In this document: piece by piece, positions 34,863-43,280 of the stretch
How positions within the stretch are numbered: the stretch's first letter is position 1
Layout of the letters: the number at the start of each line of letters is the position of its first letter
Assembly (NCBI RefSeq): GCF_007845675.1
Contig: NZ_VOBR01000004.1
Coordinates: forward strand, 323,719 to 387,718
Direction: 5' to 3'
DNA: 64,000 nt
Source: Lentzea tibetensis
GTDB lineage: Bacteria; Actinomycetota; Actinomycetes; Mycobacteriales; Pseudonocardiaceae
Program-made: the position numbers and the translations under genes
The notes under the pieces: generated by a model
The model's database searches: none
What the model was told of the DNA's origin: nothing
What the model saw: only the letters and a program-made list of their open reading frames with translations

Positions 34863-35793
34863 CCTGCTGGCCGCGATCCTGCTGACCACGGGGTGCGGCG
34901 CGGCCGCGTCGACCCCCGGCGAGGTCGTGCTGAAGGTCGGTGACCAGAAGGGCGGGGCGAAGTCCCTGCTCACCGCGGCCGGTCTGCTGAACGACTTCCC
35001 TTACAAGATCGAGTGGTCGACGTTCACCTCCGGCCCGCCGCTGCTGGAAGCGGCGTCGGCGGGTGCGATCGACGTCGGCGGCGTCGGCAACACGCCACCG
35101 ATCTTCGCCGCGGCGGCGAACGCCAAGATCGCCGCGGTGGGTGCGTCGAAGGGCAACGTCGAGAGCGACGCGATCCTCGTGCCCGCCTCGTCGGCCCTGC
35201 GTTCGGTGGCGGAACTGAAGGGCAAGAACATCGCCGTGGCGAAGGGCAGCTCGGCGCACGGCCAGGTGCTGACGACGTTGCGCGGCGCCGGTCTCACGAC
35301 CAAGGACGTGACGCTGAACTTCCTGCAGCCGTCGGACGCGTACGGCGCGTTCACGCAGGGCAAGGTCGACGCGTGGGCGGTGTGGGACCCCTACACCGCG
35401 CAGGCGCAGCAGGAGGTCCAGGCGCGGGTGCTCGCCGACGGCAAGGGTTCGGCGAACGGCTACGGCTTCCAGGTCGCGAGCCGCAAGGCGCTGGACGACC
35501 AGGCGAAGAACCCCGCCATCAAGGAGTTCCTCGTCCGCTACTACAAGGCGCAGCGCTGGGCCGACGGCCACCGCGACGAGTGGGCGCAGGCGTGGTCCAA
35601 GGAGACCGGACTGAAGTACGAGGTCGCGCGGGCCGCGGTGGAACGCGCGGCGGACCTGCCGGTGCGGCTCGACGACACGGTGATCAAGTCCGAGCAGGAG
35701 CTCGCGGACGCCTTCACCGAGGACAAGACGTTGCCCGGCGAGGTCGAGTTCGCGAAGTTCGTCGACACGAGGTTCCAGGGAGATCTCTCATGA
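34846..35793 (+). CDS. ssuA: Sulfonate-binding lipoprotein SsuA
   Basis: A 315-residue substrate-binding lipoprotein. The signal peptide MRKLLSLLAAILLTTGC ends in a lipobox with Cys17. The mature protein follows the SsuA/THI5-like fold: KVGDQKGG, SAGAIDVGGVGNTPPIFAAAA and KGKNIAVAKGSSAHGQVL. It captures sulfonates on the membrane surface for SsuCB. ATG 34846 is chosen over the upstream TTG. The start is inside ssuB. Confidence 0.94.
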   Translation: MRKLLSLLAAILLTTGCGAAASTPGEVVLKVGDQKGGAKSLLTAAGLLNDFPYKIEWSTFTSGPPLLEAASAGAIDVGGVGNTPPIFAAAANAKIAAVGASKGNVESDAILVPASSALRSVAELKGKNIAVAKGSSAHGQVLTTLRGAGLTTKDVTLNFLQPSDAYGAFTQGKVDAWAVWDPYTAQAQQEVQARVLADGKGSANGYGFQVASRKALDDQAKNPAIKEFLVRYYKAQRWADGHRDEWAQAWSKETGLKYEVARAAVERAADLPVRLDDTVIKSEQELADAFTEDKTLPGEVEFAKFVDTRFQGDLS

Positions 35794-36926
35794 GCATCAC
35801 GCTGCACTGGTTCCTGCCGACGTCCGGCGACGGGCGCACGGTCGTGGAGCACTTCCACGCCAACCGCGCGCCGAGCGCGGGCGCACGCCGCGAGCCGGAC
35901 ATCGACTACCTGGCGCAGATCGCGCGCACCGCCGAGCAGGTCGGGTTCACCGGCGTGCTGACGCCGACCGGCACGTGGTGCGAGGACGCGTGGCTCACCA
36001 CCGCCGCGCTCATCGCGCAGACCTCGCGGCTGAAGTTCCTCGTCGCGTTCCGGCCAGGCGTCCTGTCGCCGACGCTCGCGGCGCAGATGGCGGCGACCTA
36101 CCAGCGGATCTCCCGCGGGCGGCTGCTGCTGAACGTCGTGACCGGTGGTGATGCCGTTGAGCAGCAACGGTTCGGCGACTGGCTGGACAAGGACGAGCGG
36201 TACTCCCGCACCGACGAGTTCCTGCAGATCGTGCGCGAAGTGTGGTCGGGCAAGCCGTTCTCGTTCGACGGCAGGCACTACAAGGTCGAGGGCGCCACGG
36301 TGCTCGCACCGCCGGACCCGGTGCCGCCGATCTACTTCGGCGGTTCGTCGGACGCGGCCCTTCCGGTGGCGGCACGACGCGCCGACGTGTACCTGACCTG
36401 GGGCGAGCCGCCAGCCGATGTGGCGGCGAAGATCGCTCGGGTGCGCGCGCTGACCGATCGGCCGATCCGCTTCGGCATCCGGCTGCACACGATCAGCCGC
36501 GACAGCTCCGCCGAGGCGTGGGCCGCGGCGGAGCGGCTGCTCGACGCGCTGGACCCCGCCGCGGTGGCGCAGGCCCAGTCACAGCTGCGGGCGTCGGAGT
36601 CCGTTGGGCAGCAACGCATGGTCGCGCTGCACGGCGGCGACCTGAGCCGGGGCGTCCGCGGCCTGGAGATCTACCCGAACCTGTGGGCCGGTGTCGGGCT
36701 CGTGCGCGGCGGTGCCGGTACCGCACTGGTCGGCAGCCACGAGGAGGTCGCCGACCTGATCGAGGAGTACCACGCGATCGGCATCAGCGAGTTCATCCTG
36801 TCCGGCTACCCGCACCTGGAGGAGGCCTACTGGTTCGGGGAGGGCGTGCGCCCGATCCTGGCCCAGCGCGGCCTGCTGTCCGGCGAGCGAGAGCTCTCGC
36901 TCGCCGGCGCGCCTTCCTTCAGCTGA
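35790..36926 (+). CDS. ssuD: FMNH2-dependent alkanesulfonate monooxygenase
   Basis: A 378-residue luciferase-fold enzyme that cleaves alkanesulfonates to aldehyde and sulfite with FMNH2 and oxygen. LHWFLPTSGDGR at the N-terminus, GVLTPTGTWCEDAWL (active-site Cys about 53), FRPGVLSPTLAAQMAAT and NVVTGGD match SsuD. Length agrees with the E. coli enzyme (381). The ATGA overlap with ssuA indicates coupling. No NADPH:FMN reductase gene (ssuE) is in the window, so FMNH2 would come from elsewhere. It converges with the protease gene (8-bp overlap). Confidence 0.95.
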   Translation: MSITLHWFLPTSGDGRTVVEHFHANRAPSAGARREPDIDYLAQIARTAEQVGFTGVLTPTGTWCEDAWLTTAALIAQTSRLKFLVAFRPGVLSPTLAAQMAATYQRISRGRLLLNVVTGGDAVEQQRFGDWLDKDERYSRTDEFLQIVREVWSGKPFSFDGRHYKVEGATVLAPPDPVPPIYFGGSSDAALPVAARRADVYLTWGEPPADVAAKIARVRALTDRPIRFGIRLHTISRDSSAEAWAAAERLLDALDPAAVAQAQSQLRASESVGQQRMVALHGGDLSRGVRGLEIYPNLWAGVGLVRGGAGTALVGSHEEVADLIEEYHAIGISEFILSGYPHLEEAYWFGEGVRPILAQRGLLSGERELSLAGAPSFS

Positions 36927-39417
36927 GCGCCCGTTGCTGGGCCTCGAGCAGCATGGTCTGCGTGACCTTGAGCTGGTCGAGGCCCAGCACGAACTGCTTG
37001 CCCATCTCGTCCGCGCTGCCCGAGCTGTCCCGGAAGACCAGCACGCACTCCCGCGCACCGTTCTCCAACGAGCCCAGCGCGGCCTTCCAGTTGCCGCGCA
37101 CGCGTTCCTCCGGTGGTTCGGGGAACGCCGCGGCGTCGCGCAGCACCGGCAGCAGCTCGTCGCACGCGCTCGCGATCTTGGCCGGATCGTTGGCCCTGAC
37201 CTGGTCGAACACCCGGCCGTTGCTGTTGATGACCGACAGGTAGGTGTCCCAGCCGCCGCCGTAGATCCAGATGTTGACCGCCTGGTCGCGGTTGAGCTCC
37301 GTGTCGCCCGACGGCGGCGGTGGTTGCAGCGGCGAGGCCTTGGGCGCCGTCGGCCACCACGCGACGAGAAACGCTGACACGACCGCGATCGCGATGAGTC
37401 CCCACGGCTTCGTCTGTCTGCCTGCCGGGCGTGTTCCCGTTGCCGCGAGGCCGCCGAGCAGCGCCGCGGCCGTGCCGAGGAACGGCAGCACCTGCATCGG
37501 ACGGGTGGCCAGCGCGCTGTCGACGTGCGGGAACCCGTCCAGGTGCATGATCCAGATGGCGACCGTCGCGATGAGCCCGACCAGCCACGCCGACAGGAGC
37601 GCCGCGATGCGATCCACCTGTCGTGCGACGACCGTCGCGGTCGCGAACTGCACCACCGCGACCGCGAGCACCGCCCACGCCGATCGCACGAGCGTGGGCG
37701 ACGGATCAGCCACCGCGACCGCCGCCATGATCAGCAGCCAGGTTCCGGCGCCCACCAGTGCCGCCAGCAGTGCGAAGCGGGGCAGCTCGCGGCGCAGCAC
37801 CAGCGGCACCAGCCACAGCAGGCCGAGCGCGGCCGCGGTCGTCAGCCGGTCGAAGTTGAGCAGGAACGGGACGATCGCGCCGTTCAGCACCGCGTCGTCC
37901 ACAGCGGACGTCCCGTAGCTCCGCATCAGCTCCACGACGGGACGCATGTAGTTGTGCCAGAACGCGTCCGCCGCCCCGATCTCGGTGAACCAGCCGAGCG
38001 CGCTGTAGCAGACGACGGCCGTCGCCCCCGCGATCAGCACCGCGTGCCACCGGACGCGGGCGAGTGTCGCGCAGTGGCCGACCCAGGAGCACACCAGCAC
38101 CGCGGTGACCACGAGCAGCACCGACGCGGTCGCGCCGAGGACGGTGATCTGCTGCCGGTCCTGCGTGTCGAGGTGGTCGCCGAGCACGAACCCGATGCCG
38201 AGCGCCAGGCCCGGCAGCGCGAACACACCTCGGTGCGCGCCGCCCGTGCGCAGGAACACCGCGCCGCGGAACGCGATCGTGCCGACCAGAGCCGCCGCGA
38301 TCACCGCCCACACGATCCGCATGACGAGCATGGACCCGTTGCCCTCGCGGTACCAGGTGAGCTCGCGCAGCCCGGTGACCGCGTGCCACCACGCGATCTG
38401 CACCGCGAGCGCGCTCACCAGCACCTCCCAGAAACCCGGCCGCAGCAAGGAGTTCGGGTCCCGCATCGCCGCCGCCCGTGCGGCGCGCGTCGGGTGGATC
38501 GCGATCCACCGGCGGATGTTCTTGCTCGGACTCAGGTTCCGGTACGGGTCGTCCGCACCGGTCCACTGCACGACGAGCGCGTCCGCGTACTTCTCGCGTG
38601 ACCGCAGCACCGCGGTGCGCGCCAGGTAGACGAGCGCGACCATGACGGCCAGCCGCCACGCGATGCCCCACGTGACGCCCTCACCGGGCCTGGAGAAGTC
38701 CGGGAGCCGCCACGGCGTCTTGGACAGCAGCATCGGGTTGACCAGCACCAGCCCGTACGGCACCAGCACCGTGATGAGGAACGCGCGCCACACCGCGAGC
38801 GTCGCGTACGTCGTCGTCACGTCACCGCGCACGTGCGCCAGCTCGTGCAGCACGATCGCCCGGAACGAGTCCGGATCGCGGCGGTGCAACGCGACCAGGC
38901 CCGCGTCGAGGCACACGATCTTGCGCCGGTGGTGCCCGAACGCGACGCCACCCGCTCGCCGGCTCGTCGGGTCGAGCACGAACTCGGGCGCCTCGCGCAG
39001 CCCGGCCCGCACCACCAACTCGGCCAGCGTGTCGCTCAGCTCGTCGGCGAGCGCGCCTTCGAGCGGCACCAGGCGTGACCGGCGGATCCGCCAGGCAGGC
39101 CGCGCGAGGTAGATCACCAGCGCGACCGCGAACAGCAGCAGCACGCCGCCCGCCAGCCACGCCGCGCGCGGCACGAGGAAGACGGACATGCAGGCCCGGT
39201 AGGCGTCCCACTTCCGCTGGTCGGGGTCGACGTCCAGGGCCGAGGTGAAGTAGAGGCCCGCGCGCACCTGGCAGCGGGCGTCGTCCAGCGAGGTGGCGGT
39301 CGGCCACACCGCCGCGTACCGCCCGAAGACCAGCAGCGTGGTCGCGACCGCGAGCCCGACGAGGGTGGCGAAGCGCAGCGTCGTACCGGACGGCACTCGC
39401 AGCAGGTCAGTTCTCAC
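36919..39417 (-). CDS. Large M48-type membrane metalloprotease
   Basis: An 832-residue protein. Two N-terminal membrane helices come first (about 14-34 and 84-106), then the M48 catalytic domain with zinc motif HELAH (191-195) and third ligand in REKYAD (Glu275). Then come about ten further helices (about 320-650) and a periplasmic-looking C-terminal domain of about 170 residues (DTELNRDQAVNIWIYGGG onward). Ordinary HtpX/M48 proteins are about 300 residues, so the membrane and C-terminal parts are extra. It overlaps the downstream partner gene by 11 bp at its GTG. Confidence 0.88.
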   Translation of the reverse strand: MRTDLLRVPSGTTLRFATLVGLAVATTLLVFGRYAAVWPTATSLDDARCQVRAGLYFTSALDVDPDQRKWDAYRACMSVFLVPRAAWLAGGVLLLFAVALVIYLARPAWRIRRSRLVPLEGALADELSDTLAELVVRAGLREAPEFVLDPTSRRAGGVAFGHHRRKIVCLDAGLVALHRRDPDSFRAIVLHELAHVRGDVTTTYATLAVWRAFLITVLVPYGLVLVNPMLLSKTPWRLPDFSRPGEGVTWGIAWRLAVMVALVYLARTAVLRSREKYADALVVQWTGADDPYRNLSPSKNIRRWIAIHPTRAARAAAMRDPNSLLRPGFWEVLVSALAVQIAWWHAVTGLRELTWYREGNGSMLVMRIVWAVIAAALVGTIAFRGAVFLRTGGAHRGVFALPGLALGIGFVLGDHLDTQDRQQITVLGATASVLLVVTAVLVCSWVGHCATLARVRWHAVLIAGATAVVCYSALGWFTEIGAADAFWHNYMRPVVELMRSYGTSAVDDAVLNGAIVPFLLNFDRLTTAAALGLLWLVPLVLRRELPRFALLAALVGAGTWLLIMAAVAVADPSPTLVRSAWAVLAVAVVQFATATVVARQVDRIAALLSAWLVGLIATVAIWIMHLDGFPHVDSALATRPMQVLPFLGTAAALLGGLAATGTRPAGRQTKPWGLIAIAVVSAFLVAWWPTAPKASPLQPPPPSGDTELNRDQAVNIWIYGGGWDTYLSVINSNGRVFDQVRANDPAKIASACDELLPVLRDAAAFPEPPEERVRGNWKAALGSLENGARECVLVFRDSSGSADEMGKQFVLGLDQLKVTQTMLLEAQQRALS

Positions 39418-39850
39418 GTGTGAGCTGGGCTCTCAGCGCGTCGGCCACCTTCGTGGCCTGCTCTTCCGAGAGCCCCAGCTCCAGTGCCCGCTCCCGCGCC
39501 ATCGCGTGCAGCTCGTCGAGCTGCTCGTCGGTGATCGTTCCTTCGGGCAGCTCCTTGCGACGCAGGCGTTTCCACAGCCTGCTGCCGGTGTTGACCACCG
39601 CCTCACCGGTCTTGTCGGCCAGCCGGTTGTAGGTCGCGGTGGCGATGGCGAGCGCGACCGGTGAGACGAGTGCGATGGCGACGTCGATGCCCGAGCCGAG
39701 GACCTCGCCGGGCCTGCCGCGCTGCGCCAGCACCTTCTCCGGATCACGCAGGTACGCGCGGCTGACCGGCTCGAACAGCGCTAGCTCGTCCGGTGCGACG
39801 GCCGCGACCACTTCGCGTGCGACGGTACTGACGAAGTCCTCGTGATCCAT
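39407..39850 (-). CDS. Small membrane-associated protein, partner of the M48 protease gene
   Basis: A 147-residue protein. The N-terminal half contains LGSGIDVAIALVSPVALAIATATYNRLAD (about 50-78), which could be one membrane or amphipathic helix. The C-terminal half is helical and charged: LRRKELPEGTITDEQLDELHAMARERALELGLSEEQATKVADAL. I do not recognise the family. It is upstream of, and overlaps, the protease gene, so co-expression is likely. The ATG at 39850 is preferred. Confidence 0.72.
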   Translation of the reverse strand: MDHEDFVSTVAREVVAAVAPDELALFEPVSRAYLRDPEKVLAQRGRPGEVLGSGIDVAIALVSPVALAIATATYNRLADKTGEAVVNTGSRLWKRLRRKELPEGTITDEQLDELHAMARERALELGLSEEQATKVADALRAQLTREN

Positions 39851-39918
39851 CCCTAGATGCTGCGTGGACAGATCGGCTGTGTCACTCGTCCGTTGGGACG
39901 ACGGGCACACTCGGCGAG

Positions 39919-40538
39919 GTGAGCGACTTCGTGGAGATGTACGCGCGGATGCCGTCCTTCGGAGAGCCGGAGATCATCCACGCGCGATCCCGGCCGGCGC
40001 CGAGATACTCGAGCTGGGCAGCGGCGCCGGGCGCGTGACGCACGAGCTGATCGCGCTCGGCCACCCGGTCGTGGCCGTCGACTCGGATCCGCGCATGCTC
40101 GACCGGATCCGCGGCGCGGAGCTGGTCTGCGCCCGCATCGAGGAGCTGGACCTGGGGCGCCGCTTCCCGGTCGTCCTGCTGGGCTCGCACCTGGTCAACC
40201 GGCCGGAACCGGGCGCGCTGCTGGACTCCTGTCGCAGGCACGCGGGCGGTGTGGTGCTGATCGAACGGCACCCGCCGTCGTGGTTCGCCGACCCGGCCGG
40301 GGTCCGCGACGTCACCCGCCCCGGACCGGGCCTGCTCGCCGCCACCGTCGACCACACGATCGGCGCCACGACGTGGACCGAGGACTTCGTGGTGCGCGAC
40401 CACGACCTGCCCGTGCTGCTGGAGGAGCACGGGCTGGCCGTGGAGCGCTACCTCACCGAGGACGAGCGCTGGGTGCTCAGCGTGCCTCGACAGCGGTGTC
40501 CGGGTTGTCGGCGAACAGCCCGTCGATGCCCTGCTTGA
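39919..40538 (+). CDS. Class I SAM-dependent methyltransferase, apparent frameshift near 39985
   Basis: The main part has motif I AEILELGSGAGRVTHELIALG, acidic motif VVAVDSDPRML and post-motifs, a typical Rossmann methyltransferase. The natural start appears to be GTG 39919, giving MSDFVEMYARMPSFGEPEII in one frame, but the Rossmann part is in another frame. The shift falls in CACGCGCGATCC (39980-39991); one extra G would restore HAAIPAGAEI. The methyltransferase frame stays open upstream to 39864 but is atypical there. The C-terminal 15 residues, rich in Arg and Cys, also look unnatural and overlap the GDPD gene by 62 bp. The substrate is unknown. Confidence 0.7.
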
Positions 40539-41544
40539 AGAACACCTCGTACTCGGCGAACGCCCTGCCGTACGCGGCCGGGTCGACGGAGGAGCGGAAG
40601 TCGGCGGGCAGGAAGGCGTTCTCGTTGCGGAACGTCCACGCGTGCACGACCAGCCGCGCCCGGTGGGCGTCCTTGACCAGCGACGTCGGCTGCTGCAGGA
40701 ACCCGGCCGGGTCGCGCGGGATGATCCGGTCCTTCGTCGCGCCGATGCCGTCGGCGTAGGTGGCGATCTCCTTCAGCCCGGCGGGCGTGATCATGTCGCT
40801 GTACGTCCGCTTGTCGCCGCCCGCCACGAAGTCGTAGGGCGCGCCCGCGGCGTTGATCAGCTGCACGATCGGCACTCGCAGCTGCCGGTTCAGCTCCTTG
40901 AGGTTGCCGACCTCGAACGACTGCACGAACACCTTGGCGCTGCGCCGGTTCAGCCCGTTGCGGTTGAGCGCGTCGACCAACTTGGGCTCCAGCGCCAGCC
41001 CGATCGACTTGAAGTAGGTCGGGTGCTTGGTCTCCGGGTAGATGCCGATCTCCCGGTGCAGCTCGCGGGACAGCCGCCTCGTGAGGTCGACGACCTCCTG
41101 GAAGGTCGGCACCTCGAACCGGCCGTCGTACAGGGTGTTGCGCGGCCGGATCTCCGGGATGCGCTCCTTGGCGCGCAACGTCTTCAGCTCGGCCAGCGTG
41201 AAGTCCTCGGTGAACCAGCCGGTGACCGCGATGCCGTCGATCGTCTTCGTGGTCCTGCGCGCGGCGAACTCGGTGCGCGTGGCGACGTCGGTCGTGCCGC
41301 CGATCTCGTTCTCGTGCCGCGCGACCAGCTTGCCGTCCTTCGTGGACACCAGGTCGGGCTCGACGTACTCGGCGCCCATGCGCGCCGCGAGCTCGTACGA
41401 GGCCAGCGTGTGCTCGGGGCGGTACGCGGACGCGCCGCGGTGCCCGATCACCAGCGGTTCGTCGTTGCCGCCCGTCGCCGCGCCCGACGGAACCACCACC
41501 GCCGCGAGCACCACGACTGTCGCTGCCAGAGCTCTTCGGTACAT
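40477..41544 (-). CDS. Secreted glycerophosphodiester phosphodiesterase
   Basis: A 355-residue exported GDPD. Signal peptide about 1-23 (MYRRALAATVVVLAAVVVPSG). The metal and catalytic residues are readable: IGHRGASAYRPEHT (His35, Arg36, Glu44), EYVEPDLV (Glu62, Asp64) and VARHEN (His77). It hydrolyses glycerophosphodiesters from phospholipids or teichoic acids outside the membrane, giving glycerol-3-phosphate. It is longer than cytoplasmic GDPDs, as usual for the secreted GlpQ type. The downstream methyltransferase end overlaps. Confidence 0.93.
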   Translation of the reverse strand: MYRRALAATVVVLAAVVVPSGAATGGNDEPLVIGHRGASAYRPEHTLASYELAARMGAEYVEPDLVSTKDGKLVARHENEIGGTTDVATRTEFAARRTTKTIDGIAVTGWFTEDFTLAELKTLRAKERIPEIRPRNTLYDGRFEVPTFQEVVDLTRRLSRELHREIGIYPETKHPTYFKSIGLALEPKLVDALNRNGLNRRSAKVFVQSFEVGNLKELNRQLRVPIVQLINAAGAPYDFVAGGDKRTYSDMITPAGLKEIATYADGIGATKDRIIPRDPAGFLQQPTSLVKDAHRARLVVHAWTFRNENAFLPADFRSSVDPAAYGRAFAEYEVFFKQGIDGLFADNPDTAVEAR

Positions 41545-41612
41545 CGCTGGACCTCCCGTTTCCGCGCTGAAAGGGGCACCCAAGCATCGAAACACGAAGA
41601 ACAGGTGAACGG

Positions 41613-43160
41613 TCACTCTCTGGCGAGTGCCGCTTCCTCGAGATCCAGCTCCCGCAGCACCCGGAACAGCACCTCGTCGTCGATCTCACCGGCGTCGCGG
41701 GCCTGCACGAACACCTCGCGCTCGGTCGCCAGCATCGTCCGGCGCAACCGCCGGTACGCCGCCGCGGGGCTTTCGCTCTCCTGCCTGCCCAACCGCTCCC
41801 ACGCCGCGTTGCCGCGGTGCTCGGCGATGATCCGCAGCCGGTCGACGATCTGCGGCGGCACGTCCTCGCCGACCAGCTCGTCCAGCCGGTCGACCGACGC
41901 CTGCGCGGCTCGGTGCTGCACCTGCGCCTCGGCGAGCGCGTCCCCGCGCTCCTCGTTGTTCTCGAACCCGATCTTGCGGATCACCCAGGGCAGGGTCGTG
42001 CCCTGGATCAGCAGCGTCCCGACGACGACCACGAACGTGCAGAACAGGATCACGTTGCGCTCCTCGACCCGTGAGTCGATCGCGGCCGCGGCGGCGAGGG
42101 ACACCACGCCGCGCATGCCGGCCCACGCGATCACGTTGACCTTGCCGACGTGCGGCATGCCCTCCCGTTCGCGGACCCGTTTCGACAGCCAGATCGGCAG
42201 GTACGTCGCCGGGTACATCCACACGAACCGCACGACGATCGTCGCCAGCAGCACCAGCAGCGCCGCCTGCACGAGCTGCCAGTTCAGGTCCACGTCGCTG
42301 AGCACCTTGCGGACCTGGAGCCCGATGATCGCGAAGACGAACGCCTCCAGCAGCGCGTCGACCGACCGCCACACCGCGGCGTCCTGCAACCGGGTCGAGT
42401 AGCCGGTGCTCGGCGCGTTGTGGCCGACGTAGAGCCCCGCGACCACGACGGCGAGCACACCGGACGCCTCGACGCTCTCCGCGAACAGGTAGGCGCCGAA
42501 CGGCACCAGCAGGGCGAACGCGCTGTCCAGCAGTCCTTCGCCGCACATCCGGCGGACCCGTTGCACCAGGAACCCGAAGACCAGGCCGAGCGCGATGCCG
42601 CCGACGGTCGCGGCCAGGAACACGAACACGCCTTCGCCCCAGCCCATCGCCGTCCCGACCGCGGCCGCGACGGCGACCTTGTACGCGGTCAGCGCGGTCG
42701 CGTCGTTGATCAGGCTCTCGCCGGTCAGCAACGTCATCGCGCGGCGCGGCAGACCCAGCCGCCGCCCGATGGTGATGGCGGCGACCGCGTCCGGCGGTGC
42801 GACGACCGCGCCCAGCACGAGAGCGGCGGCCAGCGGCATGTCCGGGATCACGAGGTGCGCGACCCAGCCGACGGTGACCGTCGTGAACAGCACGAGTCCC
42901 ACCGCGAGGAAGCCGATCGGCCGCAGGTTCGCGCGGATGTTCAGGTACGAGCTGTCCAGCGCGGCCGAGTAGAGCAGCGGCGGCAGGACCAGCACGAGGA
43001 TCAGGTGCGGATCCAGGTCGAACGCGGGCAGCCCCGGGATGAACGACACCCCCAGGCCCACCGCCACCAGCAGCAGCGGCGCCGACCAGTTCAGTCGGTT
43101 CGCCAGCGCTGTGACGAGCAGCGCACCCAGCAGCAACATCAGCAGTTCCGGCCCGTGCAT
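41613..43160 (-). CDS. Na+/H+ antiporter, CPA1 type
   Basis: A 515-residue transporter with about twelve helices. LILVLVLPPLLYSAALD (about 52-68), VVAPPDAVAAITIGRRLGLPRRAMTLLTGESLINDATAL (about 120-158) with the ion-binding Asp pair, and WAGMRGVVSLAAAAAI are CPA1/NhaP hallmarks. A cytoplasmic C-terminal tail of about 110 charged residues probably regulates it. ATG 43160 is preferred to the upstream in-frame start. It exports Na+ for H+ and supports pH and salt balance. It is divergent from the TRAP genes. Confidence 0.94.
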   Translation of the reverse strand: MHGPELLMLLLGALLVTALANRLNWSAPLLLVAVGLGVSFIPGLPAFDLDPHLILVLVLPPLLYSAALDSSYLNIRANLRPIGFLAVGLVLFTTVTVGWVAHLVIPDMPLAAALVLGAVVAPPDAVAAITIGRRLGLPRRAMTLLTGESLINDATALTAYKVAVAAAVGTAMGWGEGVFVFLAATVGGIALGLVFGFLVQRVRRMCGEGLLDSAFALLVPFGAYLFAESVEASGVLAVVVAGLYVGHNAPSTGYSTRLQDAAVWRSVDALLEAFVFAIIGLQVRKVLSDVDLNWQLVQAALLVLLATIVVRFVWMYPATYLPIWLSKRVREREGMPHVGKVNVIAWAGMRGVVSLAAAAAIDSRVEERNVILFCTFVVVVGTLLIQGTTLPWVIRKIGFENNEERGDALAEAQVQHRAAQASVDRLDELVGEDVPPQIVDRLRIIAEHRGNAAWERLGRQESESPAAAYRRLRRTMLATEREVFVQARDAGEIDDEVLFRVLRELDLEEAALARE

Positions 43161-43251
43161 GCGCTCATCTTGCGCCACGACGGCGGGCCCGGCGCGTGCC
43201 ATGTGGACAGTCGGGGTTCTTTACATTCCCTTTAGACGATTACCGCGCGCC

Positions 43252-43267
43252 TGTGACCAGCACCACA
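43252..43267 (+). promoter_or_regulatory. Crp-like site before the TRAP operon
   Basis: TGTGA-CCAGCA-CCACA matches the Crp consensus with one mismatch and lies 14 bp before the TRAP permease GTG. If active it is more likely a repressor position. The only other good match in the window is at 4817-4832. Confidence 0.4.
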
Positions 43268-43280
43268 GTACGGTCCAGGG

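Noticed and set aside
41606-41617. GTGAACGGTCAC as a second copy of the terminator palindrome at 52796
   Set aside because: Only 4-bp arms match and it overlaps the stop of the antiporter gene; too weak to call.
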